Assembly (NCBI GenBank): GCA_012839345.1
Contig: DUNN01000003.1
Coordinates: 186,001-250,000, forward strand
Reading direction: 5' to 3'
Source of the DNA: Clostridiales bacterium
Lineage (GTDB): Bacteria; Bacillota; Clostridia; Oscillospirales; Acutalibacteraceae
DNA length: 64,000 bases
Shown: positions 47,697-56,174 of the stretch, piece after piece
Layout of the letters: the number at the start of each line of letters is the position of its first letter
Position numbering within the stretch: the first letter of the stretch is position 1
Position numbers and translations under genes: made by a program
The notes under the pieces: generated by a model
Database searches by the model: none
What the model saw: the letters and a program-made list of their open reading frames with translations, nothing else
Told to the model about the DNA's origin: nothing

Positions 47697-48797
47697 GTGC
47701 AGGCCGCGCCGCATGACCAGCCATTTGCCGACCTGAACGGGTATGTTCCGCTCGCCTGCGGCGAGCGCAGGCTTTACGCGGCCCTGCGGGAAGCAGTTCC
47801 GGTGATTGACGCGGCCATTGATAAGATTTTGCGGCTTGTGGGGAGTTTTACCGTGCGCTGTGCGGACCGGGAAACGGAACGGAAACTGAATGCTTTTTTA
47901 CGCACGGTCAAGGTAAATTCCACCCAAATCGGTGTGCAGAGCTTTTTAAACGGGTATTTATCCCAGCTGCTGACATACGGCAACGCGGTGGGGGAAATGG
48001 TTCTGGGCGGCGGCACGATTGCTGCGCTTTACAATGCTTCGCTGGACGATGTGGAGCTGAAAGCCATTTCCCCGCTGCAAATCGACGTGTACCGCCGCGA
48101 GGCCGGGGGAAGCGTGAAGGTGCGCTACCCGGAATTGGTGTTCTGCTCTGCGCTGAATCCGCTGCCGGGCAGCGCGCAGGGACGTTCGCTTTTGCATGGG
48201 CTGCCGTTTGTAAGCGGAATTCTGGTTCAGATTTACCATACCATCGGGGTGAACTGGGAACGGCTGGGCAACGTGCGGTTTGCCGTTACCTATAAGCCTT
48301 CCGGTGACCCGGGCGACCGCGCCTACGCCAGGGAGCGCGCACAGCAGATTGCCGGGGAATGGAGCCGCGCCATGCGCAAGGACAGCGTCAGCGATTTTGT
48401 GGCCGTGGGCGATGTGAGCATTAAGGCCATCGGCGCGGACAATCAAATTTTGGACAGCGAGGTACCGGTGCGCCAAATGCTGGAGCAGATTGTGGCCAAG
48501 CTGGGGATTCCACCGTTTCTGCTGGGACTGAGCTGGTCCTCAACCGAGCGCATGTCCGCCCAACAGGCAGATATTCTGACTAGCGAGCTGGAATCCTACC
48601 GCCGCCTGCTGAATCCGGTAATCGATAAAATCTGCGGGATGTGGCTGCGCCTGAACGGCTGCAGCGGCCTCTGCGAGATTTTGTGGGACAACATCACCCT
48701 GCAGGATGAAACGGAGCTCGCCAGCGCACGGCTGCAGAACGCGAAGGCGGCAAAGATTGAAGAAACGCTGAAACAGGGAAAGGAAGGAATTGCTTGA
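47697..48797 (+). CDS. Phage portal protein
   Basis: 366 aa or somewhat longer. Matches phage portal proteins in order and in segments such as AAIDKILRLVGSF near the start, YLSQLLTYGNAVGEMVL, the central EVPVRQMLEQIVAKLGIPPFLLGLSW and SAQQADILTSELESYRRLLNPV, which correspond to the clip and stem regions. It would form the dodecameric gate for DNA. The start is uncertain: GTG at 47697 lacks a good ribosome site, while a strong AGGAAGGAGAGG lies at about 47630-47643 and points to an unusual ATT (47649) or CTG (47655) start adding about 15 basic residues. Confidence 0.88.
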   Translation: MQAAPHDQPFADLNGYVPLACGERRLYAALREAVPVIDAAIDKILRLVGSFTVRCADRETERKLNAFLRTVKVNSTQIGVQSFLNGYLSQLLTYGNAVGEMVLGGGTIAALYNASLDDVELKAISPLQIDVYRREAGGSVKVRYPELVFCSALNPLPGSAQGRSLLHGLPFVSGILVQIYHTIGVNWERLGNVRFAVTYKPSGDPGDRAYARERAQQIAGEWSRAMRKDSVSDFVAVGDVSIKAIGADNQILDSEVPVRQMLEQIVAKLGIPPFLLGLSWSSTERMSAQQADILTSELESYRRLLNPVIDKICGMWLRLNGCSGLCEILWDNITLQDETELASARLQNAKAAKIEETLKQGKEGIA

Positions 48798-49747
48798 AAG
48801 AAGGAATGGTGCTGAAAACCGGACGGGCAGCCAATTCGGATGATATGGAAAAGATCAACCGGTATACCCGCCGCGAGTTTCAGCCGGAGGAGGTCTACAC
48901 ATTTTCCGTTGTGCTGTGCGACAACGAAATTGACCGGGACGGGGAACGGTTTACCGTTGAGGCGTTAAAAGCGCTGGCGGGATTGTTTTTAGGAAAAACC
49001 GGAATCTTTAATCACAGCATGCAGGCGCAGAACCAGACAGCGCGGATTTACGACTGCGCAGTGGAGCGGGACGAAACGCGCCGGACCAAATGTGGGGAAG
49101 CGTACTGCCGCCTGGTGGCGAAAGCGTATTTGCCGAACAGTGAAAAGAACCGCGATTTTATTCTGGAACTGGAAAGCGGAATTAAAAAGGAAGTCAGCGT
49201 GGGCTGCTCCGTTTCCAGCGTGACCTGCAGCATTTGCGGGGCCGACCTTCGGCACGGCGGCTGCTCACACGTGAAGGGAAAAACCTATAACGGTCAGGTT
49301 TGCTGTGCCGTGTTGGACGAGCCGACTGACGCATATGAATGGTCTTTTGTGGCGGTTCCGGCACAGCGGGAAGCCGGGGTGATTAAGAGCTTTTCGGGAA
49401 TGGAAGAAGTGGAGAAGGCGCTTTCCGGAGGGGAAACCGTTACCCTAACCGGCGAACAGAGCCGCGCGCTGCGGGAAACGATGAAACAGCTGGAAAGAGA
49501 GGCTTCCTATGGCCGGGCATACCGCGCGGAACTGGAGAACGACTTTGTGAAGTACGCATCCGTGGCACAGCCGGAAATCCCAGCCCAAACGCTGCGCCGC
49601 GTAGCGGCCGGTATGGATCTGGACGACCTGAAATGCTTTGAAAAGGCATACCGTGCCAGGGCAAACGAGGCGCTGCCGCTGACCCCGCAGCTGTTTCGTG
49701 CGGAGAAAACGGAGCCAGCGGGCGGAAACGCCCCGTTCAAAATATAA
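48794..49747 (+). CDS. Prohead protease-scaffold-like protein with Cys cluster
   Basis: 317-aa protein. The first 200 residues resemble caudoviral prohead (XkdF-type) serine proteases, with candidate catalytic His74 (GIFNHSM) and Ser135 (KKEVSVGCSV). Inserted after the Ser is a Cys/His cluster (Cys145, Cys148, Cys157, His159, Cys170-171) that could bind zinc. Residues 215-317 are helical and charged, like a scaffolding or delta domain. It would mature the capsid during assembly. TTG start overlaps the portal stop; an ATG lies 12 bases on. Protease assignment is by family likeness. Confidence 0.75.
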   Translation: MKEGMVLKTGRAANSDDMEKINRYTRREFQPEEVYTFSVVLCDNEIDRDGERFTVEALKALAGLFLGKTGIFNHSMQAQNQTARIYDCAVERDETRRTKCGEAYCRLVAKAYLPNSEKNRDFILELESGIKKEVSVGCSVSSVTCSICGADLRHGGCSHVKGKTYNGQVCCAVLDEPTDAYEWSFVAVPAQREAGVIKSFSGMEEVEKALSGGETVTLTGEQSRALRETMKQLEREASYGRAYRAELENDFVKYASVAQPEIPAQTLRRVAAGMDLDDLKCFEKAYRARANEALPLTPQLFRAEKTEPAGGNAPFKI

Positions 49748-49765
49748 CTTATGGGAGGAATTGCA

Positions 49766-50107
49766 ATGGAACTTTCATACAACGGATTTGGGGAGAGTAC
49801 GGCGACCTTCGCCGTGACGGACGGAGTCACAGCGGAAATGCCGGTCAAGATGACGGCCAACGGTACCGTGGGTGCCTGTGCAGCGGGGGATAAATTCTGC
49901 GGTGTGGCGTTGAACACGCGTGGCGGATACGCGGCAGTACAGCTTTCTGGTTATGTGCGCCTGCCTTATACGGGAACTGCCCCCGCAATTGGCTATGGGA
50001 ACTTCAGTGCAGCAGGGGAAAACGCCATCCAAATAGACGCGGCGGGCCGGGAACTGCTGGTGCTGGATGTGGACGAAACCGGGAAAACTTGCGGCGTAAT
50101 CCTGTGA
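49766..50107 (+). CDS. Capsid decoration/stabilisation-like protein
   Basis: 113-aa beta-rich protein, about one quarter Gly plus Ala, lying between the protease and the major capsid protein. That position and size fit decoration proteins such as those of the DUF2190 or gpD type, which sit on the outside of capsids. No cysteine-rich or catalytic motif. ATG at 49766 behind GGGAGGAA. The role is inferred from synteny. Confidence 0.6.
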   Translation: MELSYNGFGESTATFAVTDGVTAEMPVKMTANGTVGACAAGDKFCGVALNTRGGYAAVQLSGYVRLPYTGTAPAIGYGNFSAAGENAIQIDAAGRELLVLDVDETGKTCGVIL

Positions 50108-50164
50108 GGATCGGAAATTCAGGCGTAAGGCTAGCTTACCAAAATAAAACAGGGAGGAAATTAA

Positions 50165-51178
50165 ATGGCGTTATATGAATCGATTAAATTGGAAAAGGGA
50201 ATGTACGGCACGCCCGGAAAAAGCTTTACCGAGGTGCTGGAGGAGCTGGACCCGTCCGAAAATTACACCGGCACAGGGTTGGAAGGGCTGGACGCGTACC
50301 AGCGTCAGCTGAAACGCTTCGATATCCGGGTGGGCGGAGCGGATTCCGATCGGATTGAGAAGTTTTTTCAGACGGCGGATTCCGCTGCGCTGTTTCCGGA
50401 GTATGTTTCCCGTGCTGTGCGGCAGGGAATGGAGCAGGCGAATCTGCTTCCAGGCATTGTTGCAACGACCACAAGTATTAATTCTATGGATTACCGCACG
50501 ATTACCTCGAACCCCGGCACGGACGACAAGTCCCTGAAGCCGGTTGCGGAGGGGGCAGCCATTCCCCAGACCGTGGTGAAGACGCAGGATCACCTGGTAA
50601 AGCTGCACAAGCGCGGCAGAATGCTGGTGGCCAGTTATGAGGCACTGCGCTTCCAGCGGCTCGATCTTTTTACCGTGACCCTGCGCCAGATTGGTGCCTA
50701 TATTGCGCGGGCACAGCTGGGCGACGCGGTGGAAGTTCTTCTGAACGGTGACGACGGCAAAAGCCCTGCACAAACCATTGTTACGGCGGAAAGCAAACCA
50801 TCCTATGCCGATTTGGTGAATCTGTGGGGCGCGTTGACCCCGTATACGCTGAACACCATGCTGGTTTCCACGGCAACCATGAAGGATTTGCTGGATATTC
50901 AGGAGTTTAAGGATGCAAATGCCGGGCTGAATTTCCAGGGTACCGGAAAACTGGCTACGCCGCTTGGGGCAAACCTGCTCCATGTACCGGAGCTTGCGGA
51001 CGGAAAAATCATCGGGCTGGACAAAACCTGCGCGCTGGAAATGGTGCAGGCGGGCGGCGTGACCACCGACTATGACCGGTTAATTGACCGCCAGCTGGAA
51101 CGTGCCTCCATCACGACCATCGCCGGATTTACCAAAATTTTTGACAGCGCCGTCAAGGTGCTGAATTACAAAGCGTAG
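50165..51178 (+). CDS. Phage major capsid protein (HK97-fold type)
   Basis: 337-aa protein. Its order in the cluster, length and internal pattern match HK97-type major capsid proteins: an N-terminal charged arm to about residue 60, then AALFPEYVSRAVRQGMEQ and KSLKPVAEGAAIPQ leading to the P-domain, and the LVASYEALRFQRLDLFTVTLRQIG spine helix (split here), followed by an A-domain with LGDAVEVLLNG. ATG behind AGGGAGG. An intact capsid gene in frame with good ribosome site argues against simple decay. Confidence 0.88.
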   Translation: MALYESIKLEKGMYGTPGKSFTEVLEELDPSENYTGTGLEGLDAYQRQLKRFDIRVGGADSDRIEKFFQTADSAALFPEYVSRAVRQGMEQANLLPGIVATTTSINSMDYRTITSNPGTDDKSLKPVAEGAAIPQTVVKTQDHLVKLHKRGRMLVASYEALRFQRLDLFTVTLRQIGAYIARAQLGDAVEVLLNGDDGKSPAQTIVTAESKPSYADLVNLWGALTPYTLNTMLVSTATMKDLLDIQEFKDANAGLNFQGTGKLATPLGANLLHVPELADGKIIGLDKTCALEMVQAGGVTTDYDRLIDRQLERASITTIAGFTKIFDSAVKVLNYKA

Positions 51179-51187
51179 GGTGATGGC

Positions 51188-51544
51188 GTGACGGAAGACG
51201 AAGTATTGGAACGGTTTGCGCTGATGGCCGACCTAAGCGCAGAGCGGGCGGAGAAATTCCGCCCGCTCTGCGGGGAAGCCATGACGGAAATTAGCCGGCG
51301 CGCAAGAAGTGATGACACAAACGCGCATAAGGCACTGTGCGCCGCCGCCGCGGCGCTGGCGTTTTACCGCTGGGCGCTTGCCGGCGAGGCAAACGGTCCC
51401 GCGGGGTTTGCTTTGGGAGAAGTGAAAGTCAGCAAAAACGGAACGGCTGCGGCTCTTGCAAAGGAAGCATGGAAAGAGGCGGAGGCCGCCGCGGCGCCGT
51501 ATTTGGAAGACGACCAATTTTTATTCCGGGGGACTATGTTATGA
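51188..51544 (+). CDS. Head-tail connector-like protein
   Basis: 118-aa, largely helical, Ala-rich protein after the capsid gene. It fits the place and size of PBSX-type head completion/connector proteins (XkdH or YqbG neighbours), which join the portal to the tail. GTG start 9 bases after the capsid stop; its stop overlaps the next start (ATGA). No diagnostic motif. Confidence 0.6.
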   Translation: MTEDEVLERFALMADLSAERAEKFRPLCGEAMTEISRRARSDDTNAHKALCAAAAALAFYRWALAGEANGPAGFALGEVKVSKNGTAAALAKEAWKEAEAAAAPYLEDDQFLFRGTML

Positions 51545-52215
51545 CGCAGCGAACTGTACTGGAACTCATACTCGAACGTTACGGGGAAGAGGTCACCTGC
51601 AATGGAGCCACGGTGCGCGCGGTGATTCAGCCGCTGCGAAAAACCTCGCCCCTTGCGGGCAGTTTACCGGAGGAATACTGCGACCAGATGCATTTCCTTT
51701 ATATCGGACCGGCAGGAAAAAGCCCAAAAGCCGGCGACGTACTGAACACCGCGCGGCGCAATTACACCGTGCAGCGTGCGGACACATACCTGCTGAATGG
51801 GGAAGAAATCTACGCCTGGGCGGTGCTAAAGCCGCTTGCCCTGGATGCCGGTACAGCGGTAACGATAGCAGCGCAGGGGGTGACAATTGCAACTGCCCTG
51901 AGTTGTGAGGAAAAAGCCTTGCAGGAAAGCGAACCCGTATCCGCGTGGGGCGAGCCGGTTCCCGCGGCGGTGGCGGCGGGAACCATCCGGTACGAATTAA
52001 TACTGCGCAATATCCGTCCGGTAAAGGATTCGGATTTGTACGCGGCAGCGGATTTTACCGTAACAGTTGCCCGGGAGGGGAGGAAAGTCATCTATTCCGG
52101 ATGCCGGTGGAAAACGCTGTGCTCCTCCGGGCAAGCCGGGGAACGCACGGTGCGGACCATGGAACTGTATGCCGCCGCGCGTACGGAGCAAAAGGAGGAG
52201 GATTCCCATGAATGA
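51541..52215 (+). CDS. Putative connector/minor structural protein, two-part
   Basis: 224-aa protein. Residues 1-100 look like a head-tail adaptor (small beta-rich domain with YIGPAGKSPKAGDVLN), and residues 140-210 like a second small beta domain (IRYELILRNIRPV, VIYSGCRW). The two may correspond to separate adaptor genes in related phages, so this could be a fusion; I am not sure. The ATG at 51541 overlaps the previous stop, showing translational coupling. The reading frame is open further upstream, but that part overlaps the connector gene and is not expected to be used. Confidence 0.55.
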   Translation: MTQRTVLELILERYGEEVTCNGATVRAVIQPLRKTSPLAGSLPEEYCDQMHFLYIGPAGKSPKAGDVLNTARRNYTVQRADTYLLNGEEIYAWAVLKPLALDAGTAVTIAAQGVTIATALSCEEKALQESEPVSAWGEPVPAAVAAGTIRYELILRNIRPVKDSDLYAAADFTVTVAREGRKVIYSGCRWKTLCSSGQAGERTVRTMELYAAARTEQKEEDSHE

Positions 52216-52294
52216 TGAAGCACAGGAGCTTTCGGAACGGATTCAGCAGGACTACCTGCGGTATCCACGACCACTAACAACGGAGGAGACGTGA
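52208..52294 (+). CDS. 28-aa small ORF at the position of the missing tail-shaft module
   Basis: A 28-residue peptide (MNDEAQELSERIQQDYLRYP and eight more). It is preceded by AAAGGAGGAGG, one of the best ribosome binding sites in the cluster, 5 bases from the ATG, and overlaps the previous gene by 8 bases. Related phages have the sheath, tube, chaperone and tape-measure genes here. It may be a tiny genuine gene or the 5' remnant of a larger gene whose body was deleted. Confidence 0.5.
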   Translation: MNDEAQELSERIQQDYLRYPRPLTTEET

Positions 52295-52350
52295 CCGCCT
52301 TCTTCGGTACGCCGGCAAAATTCAGCCGAAAGAGAAAGGATGGTCGCAAT

Positions 52351-52875
52351 ATGAAGCTGCAGCCTATGAGCTATAAAAGCTATGTCTGGCCCGTTAACCC
52401 GGAAACGGTGCGGATGGAGGCAGCGCGCAATCTGAAGGAAGTGGCCCTTCCCTTTTCCGGCAGCGTGGTGCAGGATTTGGGGGCCGGCAGGCGAATGGTT
52501 TCAGGGGCGGGGCGGTTTACGGGGAGCACCTGTCTGGACGATTACGCCCAGCTGGAATCGGTCTTTGCGGCGGGTGGGAGCGGCGTGCTCCGCCTTCCGG
52601 GGGGACAGGTGCTTTCCGCTGTGTTTTCCTGCCTAAAAATGACGGGAAAGGCAGGCCCCGACTGCATAACCTATGAGTTTACCTTTCTGGAGGACGCTGC
52701 CGGTGCAGAGAAAGCTGCCACACAGTGCGGCGGTGTTTATATCTGCACCGGGGGTGAAAACCTGTGGGCGCTGGCGAACCGGTATGGAACGACGGTGGAC
52801 CGCCTGCGCGCGATAAACCCCATGATTCAGTGGCCAAACCATCTGAAAGCAGGATTAAAGGTGGTGCTGCCTTGA
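52351..52875 (+). CDS. LysM tail/baseplate protein (XkdP-like)
   Basis: 174-aa protein with an N-terminal phage tail-type domain (MSYKSYVWPVNPETVRM, FSGSVVQDLGAGRRMVSG) and a C-terminal LysM module (about 128-174, GENLWALANRYGTTVDRLRA and LKAGLKVVLP). XkdP-type LysM proteins link tail tube and baseplate hub in PBSX. The ATG at 52351 is preferred over a GTG at 52291. Its normal neighbour, the tape-measure gene, is not present. Confidence 0.72.
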   Translation: MKLQPMSYKSYVWPVNPETVRMEAARNLKEVALPFSGSVVQDLGAGRRMVSGAGRFTGSTCLDDYAQLESVFAAGGSGVLRLPGGQVLSAVFSCLKMTGKAGPDCITYEFTFLEDAAGAEKAATQCGGVYICTGGENLWALANRYGTTVDRLRAINPMIQWPNHLKAGLKVVLP

Positions 52876-53777
52876 ATTATATTGGGATTTTGCCGGACGG
52901 CACGGAGGTTCGCCTGCCACAGCCTGTTCGTGTGAGGCTGAGCCGGGAAGAGGACGCGCCGGCGGACGGCTTTTCCGGGGTGTTTCCGCTGCAGGCGCCG
53001 GTTGGTAATATTACGTCACTGCGCATATATGGTCGGGATGGAAGCCTCTGTTTCGACGGTATTACAGATGACTGGAAAGTTACCCGCGCGGACGGGAATT
53101 TTTTAACTCTGACGGCGCGAAGCCGTGCTGCGCTGCTGCTGGACAATGAGGCGATTCCCCAAACCTACTGTATGCCCTCACTCTCCACCATTTTTCAGCG
53201 CCATATTCAGCCCTATGGTTTTACCGGATTTCGCGGCAGCAAAAAGATCTTTTGCGGCGCGTTGTCTGTAACAAAAGGAATGAGTGAATGGCAGGCCGCA
53301 GAACAGTTCTGCCGCCAGTTTTTGCATGTAACCCCCAGAATTCATGACGGAGTTTTCGACGCTTCCGGAGAGATCCCTTCGGGGCAGATTTCGTTTGGCA
53401 CGGGCGGCGTTCCGTATTCCGCATTGGTCATACACAACCGGTATGCGGAGAAAATTACCGAATTGCTGGCCCAGGGTGGAACGGACGGCACATATTTTTG
53501 CGTTGCTCGGGATACGGAGGCCGGATTATTGGGGATCCGACGCAGAAGGTGCCTTACATTGGGGCAGAATGCGAAAAATGTGCTGCGCACCGCTCAGAAA
53601 AAATCATTTTCCATTTTGTTGACCTGCCCCGGGGAGATCACTGCCCGGCTTCTCCAAAGCGCTCAGTTCACAGAAGTAAACCCGGAACTGCCTAGGGAGC
53701 TTTATGTGGCTGGAATTGAGTATGTGCTGGGCACATCGGGCGAGTTTACGCAGTTTGCATTAAGGAGGCGCGGGTAA
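52872..53777 (+). CDS. Baseplate hub protein (XkdQ/late-control-D-like)
   Basis: 301-aa protein in the place and size of XkdQ/gpD hub proteins that cap the tail tube and hold the spike. Compatible segments are SRAALLLDNEAIPQTY near residue 85 and RPKSxxLT-like end regions around 250-300. I see no single diagnostic motif. TTG start overlaps the LysM gene stop. Assignment rests mainly on gene order (LysM, hub, spike, gp25, J). Confidence 0.6.
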   Translation: MNYIGILPDGTEVRLPQPVRVRLSREEDAPADGFSGVFPLQAPVGNITSLRIYGRDGSLCFDGITDDWKVTRADGNFLTLTARSRAALLLDNEAIPQTYCMPSLSTIFQRHIQPYGFTGFRGSKKIFCGALSVTKGMSEWQAAEQFCRQFLHVTPRIHDGVFDASGEIPSGQISFGTGGVPYSALVIHNRYAEKITELLAQGGTDGTYFCVARDTEAGLLGIRRRRCLTLGQNAKNVLRTAQKKSFSILLTCPGEITARLLQSAQFTEVNPELPRELYVAGIEYVLGTSGEFTQFALRRRG

Positions 53778-54115
53778 TGTGGCTTTCGCGGCATTTCATT
53801 GAGAAGGAAAGGACCCAACCGGCGGCGGAAACGGCACAGGTCACGGGATATGCCTCTATGCTGGGAAACGGGGATTACCGCGGTGTGCCGACCACCGCAC
53901 CGTGGGGAATTGCGTTTGCCCCGCCCGCCGGGGCGCGGGCGGTTTTGGTAAAGACGGAATCCGGAACAGCCTGTATCGGCGTGGTTGGCGACCACAGGGA
54001 GATTCAGCCCGGCGAGCTGCTGCTTTATTCCTCGGGCGGCGCGGAAATTTACCTGAAAAACAGCGGGGAAGTAGTAATAAACGGGCAGACATTTGCCGCG
54101 AAAAAGGGGGAATAA
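53777..54115 (+). CDS. Baseplate spike-like protein (XkdR/DUF2577 or gp45 type)
   Basis: 112-aa protein. The centre reads like a small OB-fold spike (GYASMLGNGDYRGVPTTAPW, ARAVLVKTESGTACIGVVGD) and the end like a short beta repeat (GGAEIYLKNSGEVVING), the form of puncturing spikes in contractile-tail systems. ATG overlaps the hub stop by one base. Confidence 0.65.
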   Translation: MWLSRHFIEKERTQPAAETAQVTGYASMLGNGDYRGVPTTAPWGIAFAPPAGARAVLVKTESGTACIGVVGDHREIQPGELLLYSSGGAEIYLKNSGEVVINGQTFAAKKGE

Positions 54116-54116
54116 G

Positions 54117-54455
54117 ATGGATACACTGCTGCAAAATGGTGATTTTGCCCCCGGTTCAACCGGAAAACCAATACCGGTGACCGGCACGCGGGAACTGTTT
54201 CAGCGCGCGATGCTTCGCCTGACCGTACCGCTTGGCTCCTTTCCCTATGACGCCACCCTGGGCAGCCGCCTGTATACGCTGCATGCGGAGGAACCGGATT
54301 TGGAAAGCCGGGCTCTTGCCGCCGCGCAGGAAGCGCTGCGTCCGCTTGGTACCGTTGTGGTGGAAAGTGTGCGGCGTGTGGATGGGGAAACTCCGGCACT
54401 GGCCATTCGGTGCAGGTGCGGCGAAGAGGAAACGGAAATTGAGGTGAAGCTTTGA
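54117..54455 (+). CDS. Baseplate wedge protein (gp25/XkdS-like)
   Basis: 112-aa protein with the gp25-like lysozyme-fold pattern: RELFQRAMLRLTVPLGSFPYD, LGSRLYTLHAEEPD and a C-terminal beta end with CRCGEEETEIEV. It would be part of the baseplate wedge that joins the J protein. The next gene begins within one base of its end, continuing the run of overlaps typical of a coupled phage operon. Confidence 0.75.
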   Translation: MDTLLQNGDFAPGSTGKPIPVTGTRELFQRAMLRLTVPLGSFPYDATLGSRLYTLHAEEPDLESRALAAAQEALRPLGTVVVESVRRVDGETPALAIRCRCGEEETEIEVKL

Positions 54456-55519
54456 TGGACAGTTATGAAACCATCCTTTCCAGAATGCAAAATAAATTTA
54501 CATCCCTTGCGGGGTATTCCCCCGACGAGGCGTCGGACATCGGCATACGTATGAAGGTGCTTGCGGGGGAGGTTTACTCGCTGCACAGCGCGCTGGAATG
54601 GTTAAAGCAGCAGACCTTTGCCCAGACGGCGCAGGGGGAGCAGCTTGACCTGCGTGCACAGGAGCGCGGAATTACCCGAAAGGCGCCGGTAGCGGCGAAA
54701 GGAACGCTGGTCTTTTCCCGTGCCACGCCGCTTTGGTACAGTGCGGTGGTGCCTGCCGGTACAGTGTGTTCCACGGCCGGGGAGAACCCGGTTCGTTACG
54801 TTACGCTGGAGGATGCTGTTCTTCCGCAGGGCCAGCTCACGGTGGCCGTACCCGCAAAGGCGGAAAAAGGGGGACGGGAGGGAAACGCGCAGCCCGGCAC
54901 CATTACGGTTATGGTAACGCCGCCCGCTTCCATGGAAAATGTGACCAACCCGCAGGCGTTTACCGGCGGGGAGGACAGTGAAAGCGACGGTGAACTGCGC
55001 ACCCGCCTGCTGCAGAGTTATTCCGGCAGGAACAACGGAGCAAACGCGGCGTTTTACCGGGAATTTGCACTGCAGTACGACGGGGTGTATTCCGTCGGCG
55101 TGATCCCGCGTGAAAACGGGCCGGGAACGGTCGGCGTCTACCTTGGCGGCCGTGGCACCACCCCGGCGGACGAGGTGGTGGCACAGGTTCAAAAGGATTT
55201 GGACAAAGCGCGTGAAATCAACGTGGCGGTTCATGTGGCAGCCGCGAAAACCATTTCGGTTGATGTGCAGATTGCTGTGCTGCCGGCTAGCGGATATTCA
55301 TCCGAAGAAAGCATTGCGGCTGCGCAGAATGCAATCAAGGCGTATTTCAGGGAGCTTTCGGTGGGGGAACCGGTGCTGGCGGCGGCTATGGGGGCATCAG
55401 TTCTAGCTACCGGAGCAGTAAAAAACTATGCGTTCACCTTTTGCGACCGCAGTGTGGCCGCCAATGAATTGGCCGTGAGCGGAGTACTGACCGTTTTGCC
55501 CTTAGGAGGTGTCGCATGA
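54455..55519 (+). CDS. Baseplate J-like protein
   Basis: 354-aa baseplate J (XkdT) protein, the main wedge component. Typical pieces are the N-terminal RMQNKFTSLAGYSPDEASDIG and LEWLKQQTFAQTAQGEQLDL, ATPLWYSAVVPAGTV, the conserved NPQAFTGGEDSESDGELRTRL (quoted here in two parts: NPQAFTGGEDSESD, GELRTRL) and REFALQYDGVYSV. Well preserved, no frameshift. Baseplate J is normally found only in contractile-tail particles, yet no sheath gene is seen. Confidence 0.9.
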   Translation: MDSYETILSRMQNKFTSLAGYSPDEASDIGIRMKVLAGEVYSLHSALEWLKQQTFAQTAQGEQLDLRAQERGITRKAPVAAKGTLVFSRATPLWYSAVVPAGTVCSTAGENPVRYVTLEDAVLPQGQLTVAVPAKAEKGGREGNAQPGTITVMVTPPASMENVTNPQAFTGGEDSESDGELRTRLLQSYSGRNNGANAAFYREFALQYDGVYSVGVIPRENGPGTVGVYLGGRGTTPADEVVAQVQKDLDKAREINVAVHVAAAKTISVDVQIAVLPASGYSSEESIAAAQNAIKAYFRELSVGEPVLAAAMGASVLATGAVKNYAFTFCDRSVAANELAVSGVLTVLPLGGVA

Positions 55520-56097
55520 ACGCGTTGGAATCCATGACCGCCGCGCTTCGCACAACCGGAATTTATGCATTGACGGGAAAAACAGTCGTGGACATTGAAT
55601 TGCAGTCATACGCGGAAGAATTAAATTTGCTTTACGACGCAATTTCTTTGCTCGAAAAGGAAAGTTTTGCCTCAACCGCATGTGACTATGGCCTTTGTAG
55701 CCGCATGCGGCAATACGGACTGCCGCAGCTGGATGATCCGGAACAGAACCGCGCTGCGGTGCTGGCGATGGGTGCGGTAACGCCGGAACGCTGTTCAAAG
55801 GACGACCTTGCCGACGCGTTGCGCGCAGCGGGACTTCCCTGCGATATTGTGGAAAATCCCGCGGGTCAGGCGCTGTACCTCAACTGCCCGCAGGAAATGG
55901 CCGATGAGGATACGCGAAATGCAGCGGTGCGAACCGCCAAATTATTCCTTCCGGCTCATCTAAATGCGGAACTGGATTTCCGCAGCATTTCATGGGATAC
56001 TATTGACCGGGCGGATGCGTCCTTCGATGAGGACGATGCGCTTAACCTCACCTGGGATGCGGTTGACAGCTACCAAAATGCCGTTGTGCGGATTTAA
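55516..56097 (+). CDS. Phage tail protein, DUF2313/YmfQ-like (XkdU)
   Basis: 193-aa protein immediately after baseplate J with four-base overlap (ATGA), the usual place of YmfQ/XkdU proteins that attach fibres to the baseplate. It has the typical acidic YDAISLLEKESFASTACDYGL region and helical C-terminus. Assignment is by order and length. Confidence 0.72.
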   Translation: MNALESMTAALRTTGIYALTGKTVVDIELQSYAEELNLLYDAISLLEKESFASTACDYGLCSRMRQYGLPQLDDPEQNRAAVLAMGAVTPERCSKDDLADALRAAGLPCDIVENPAGQALYLNCPQEMADEDTRNAAVRTAKLFLPAHLNAELDFRSISWDTIDRADASFDEDDALNLTWDAVDSYQNAVVRI

Positions 56098-56174
56098 GTT
56101 CCAATTGAAAAGTGGATGATAAGCTGGTCGGGAAAATAGAAATGTATCACGTTTCAACCAAAGGGGAGGAAGTT

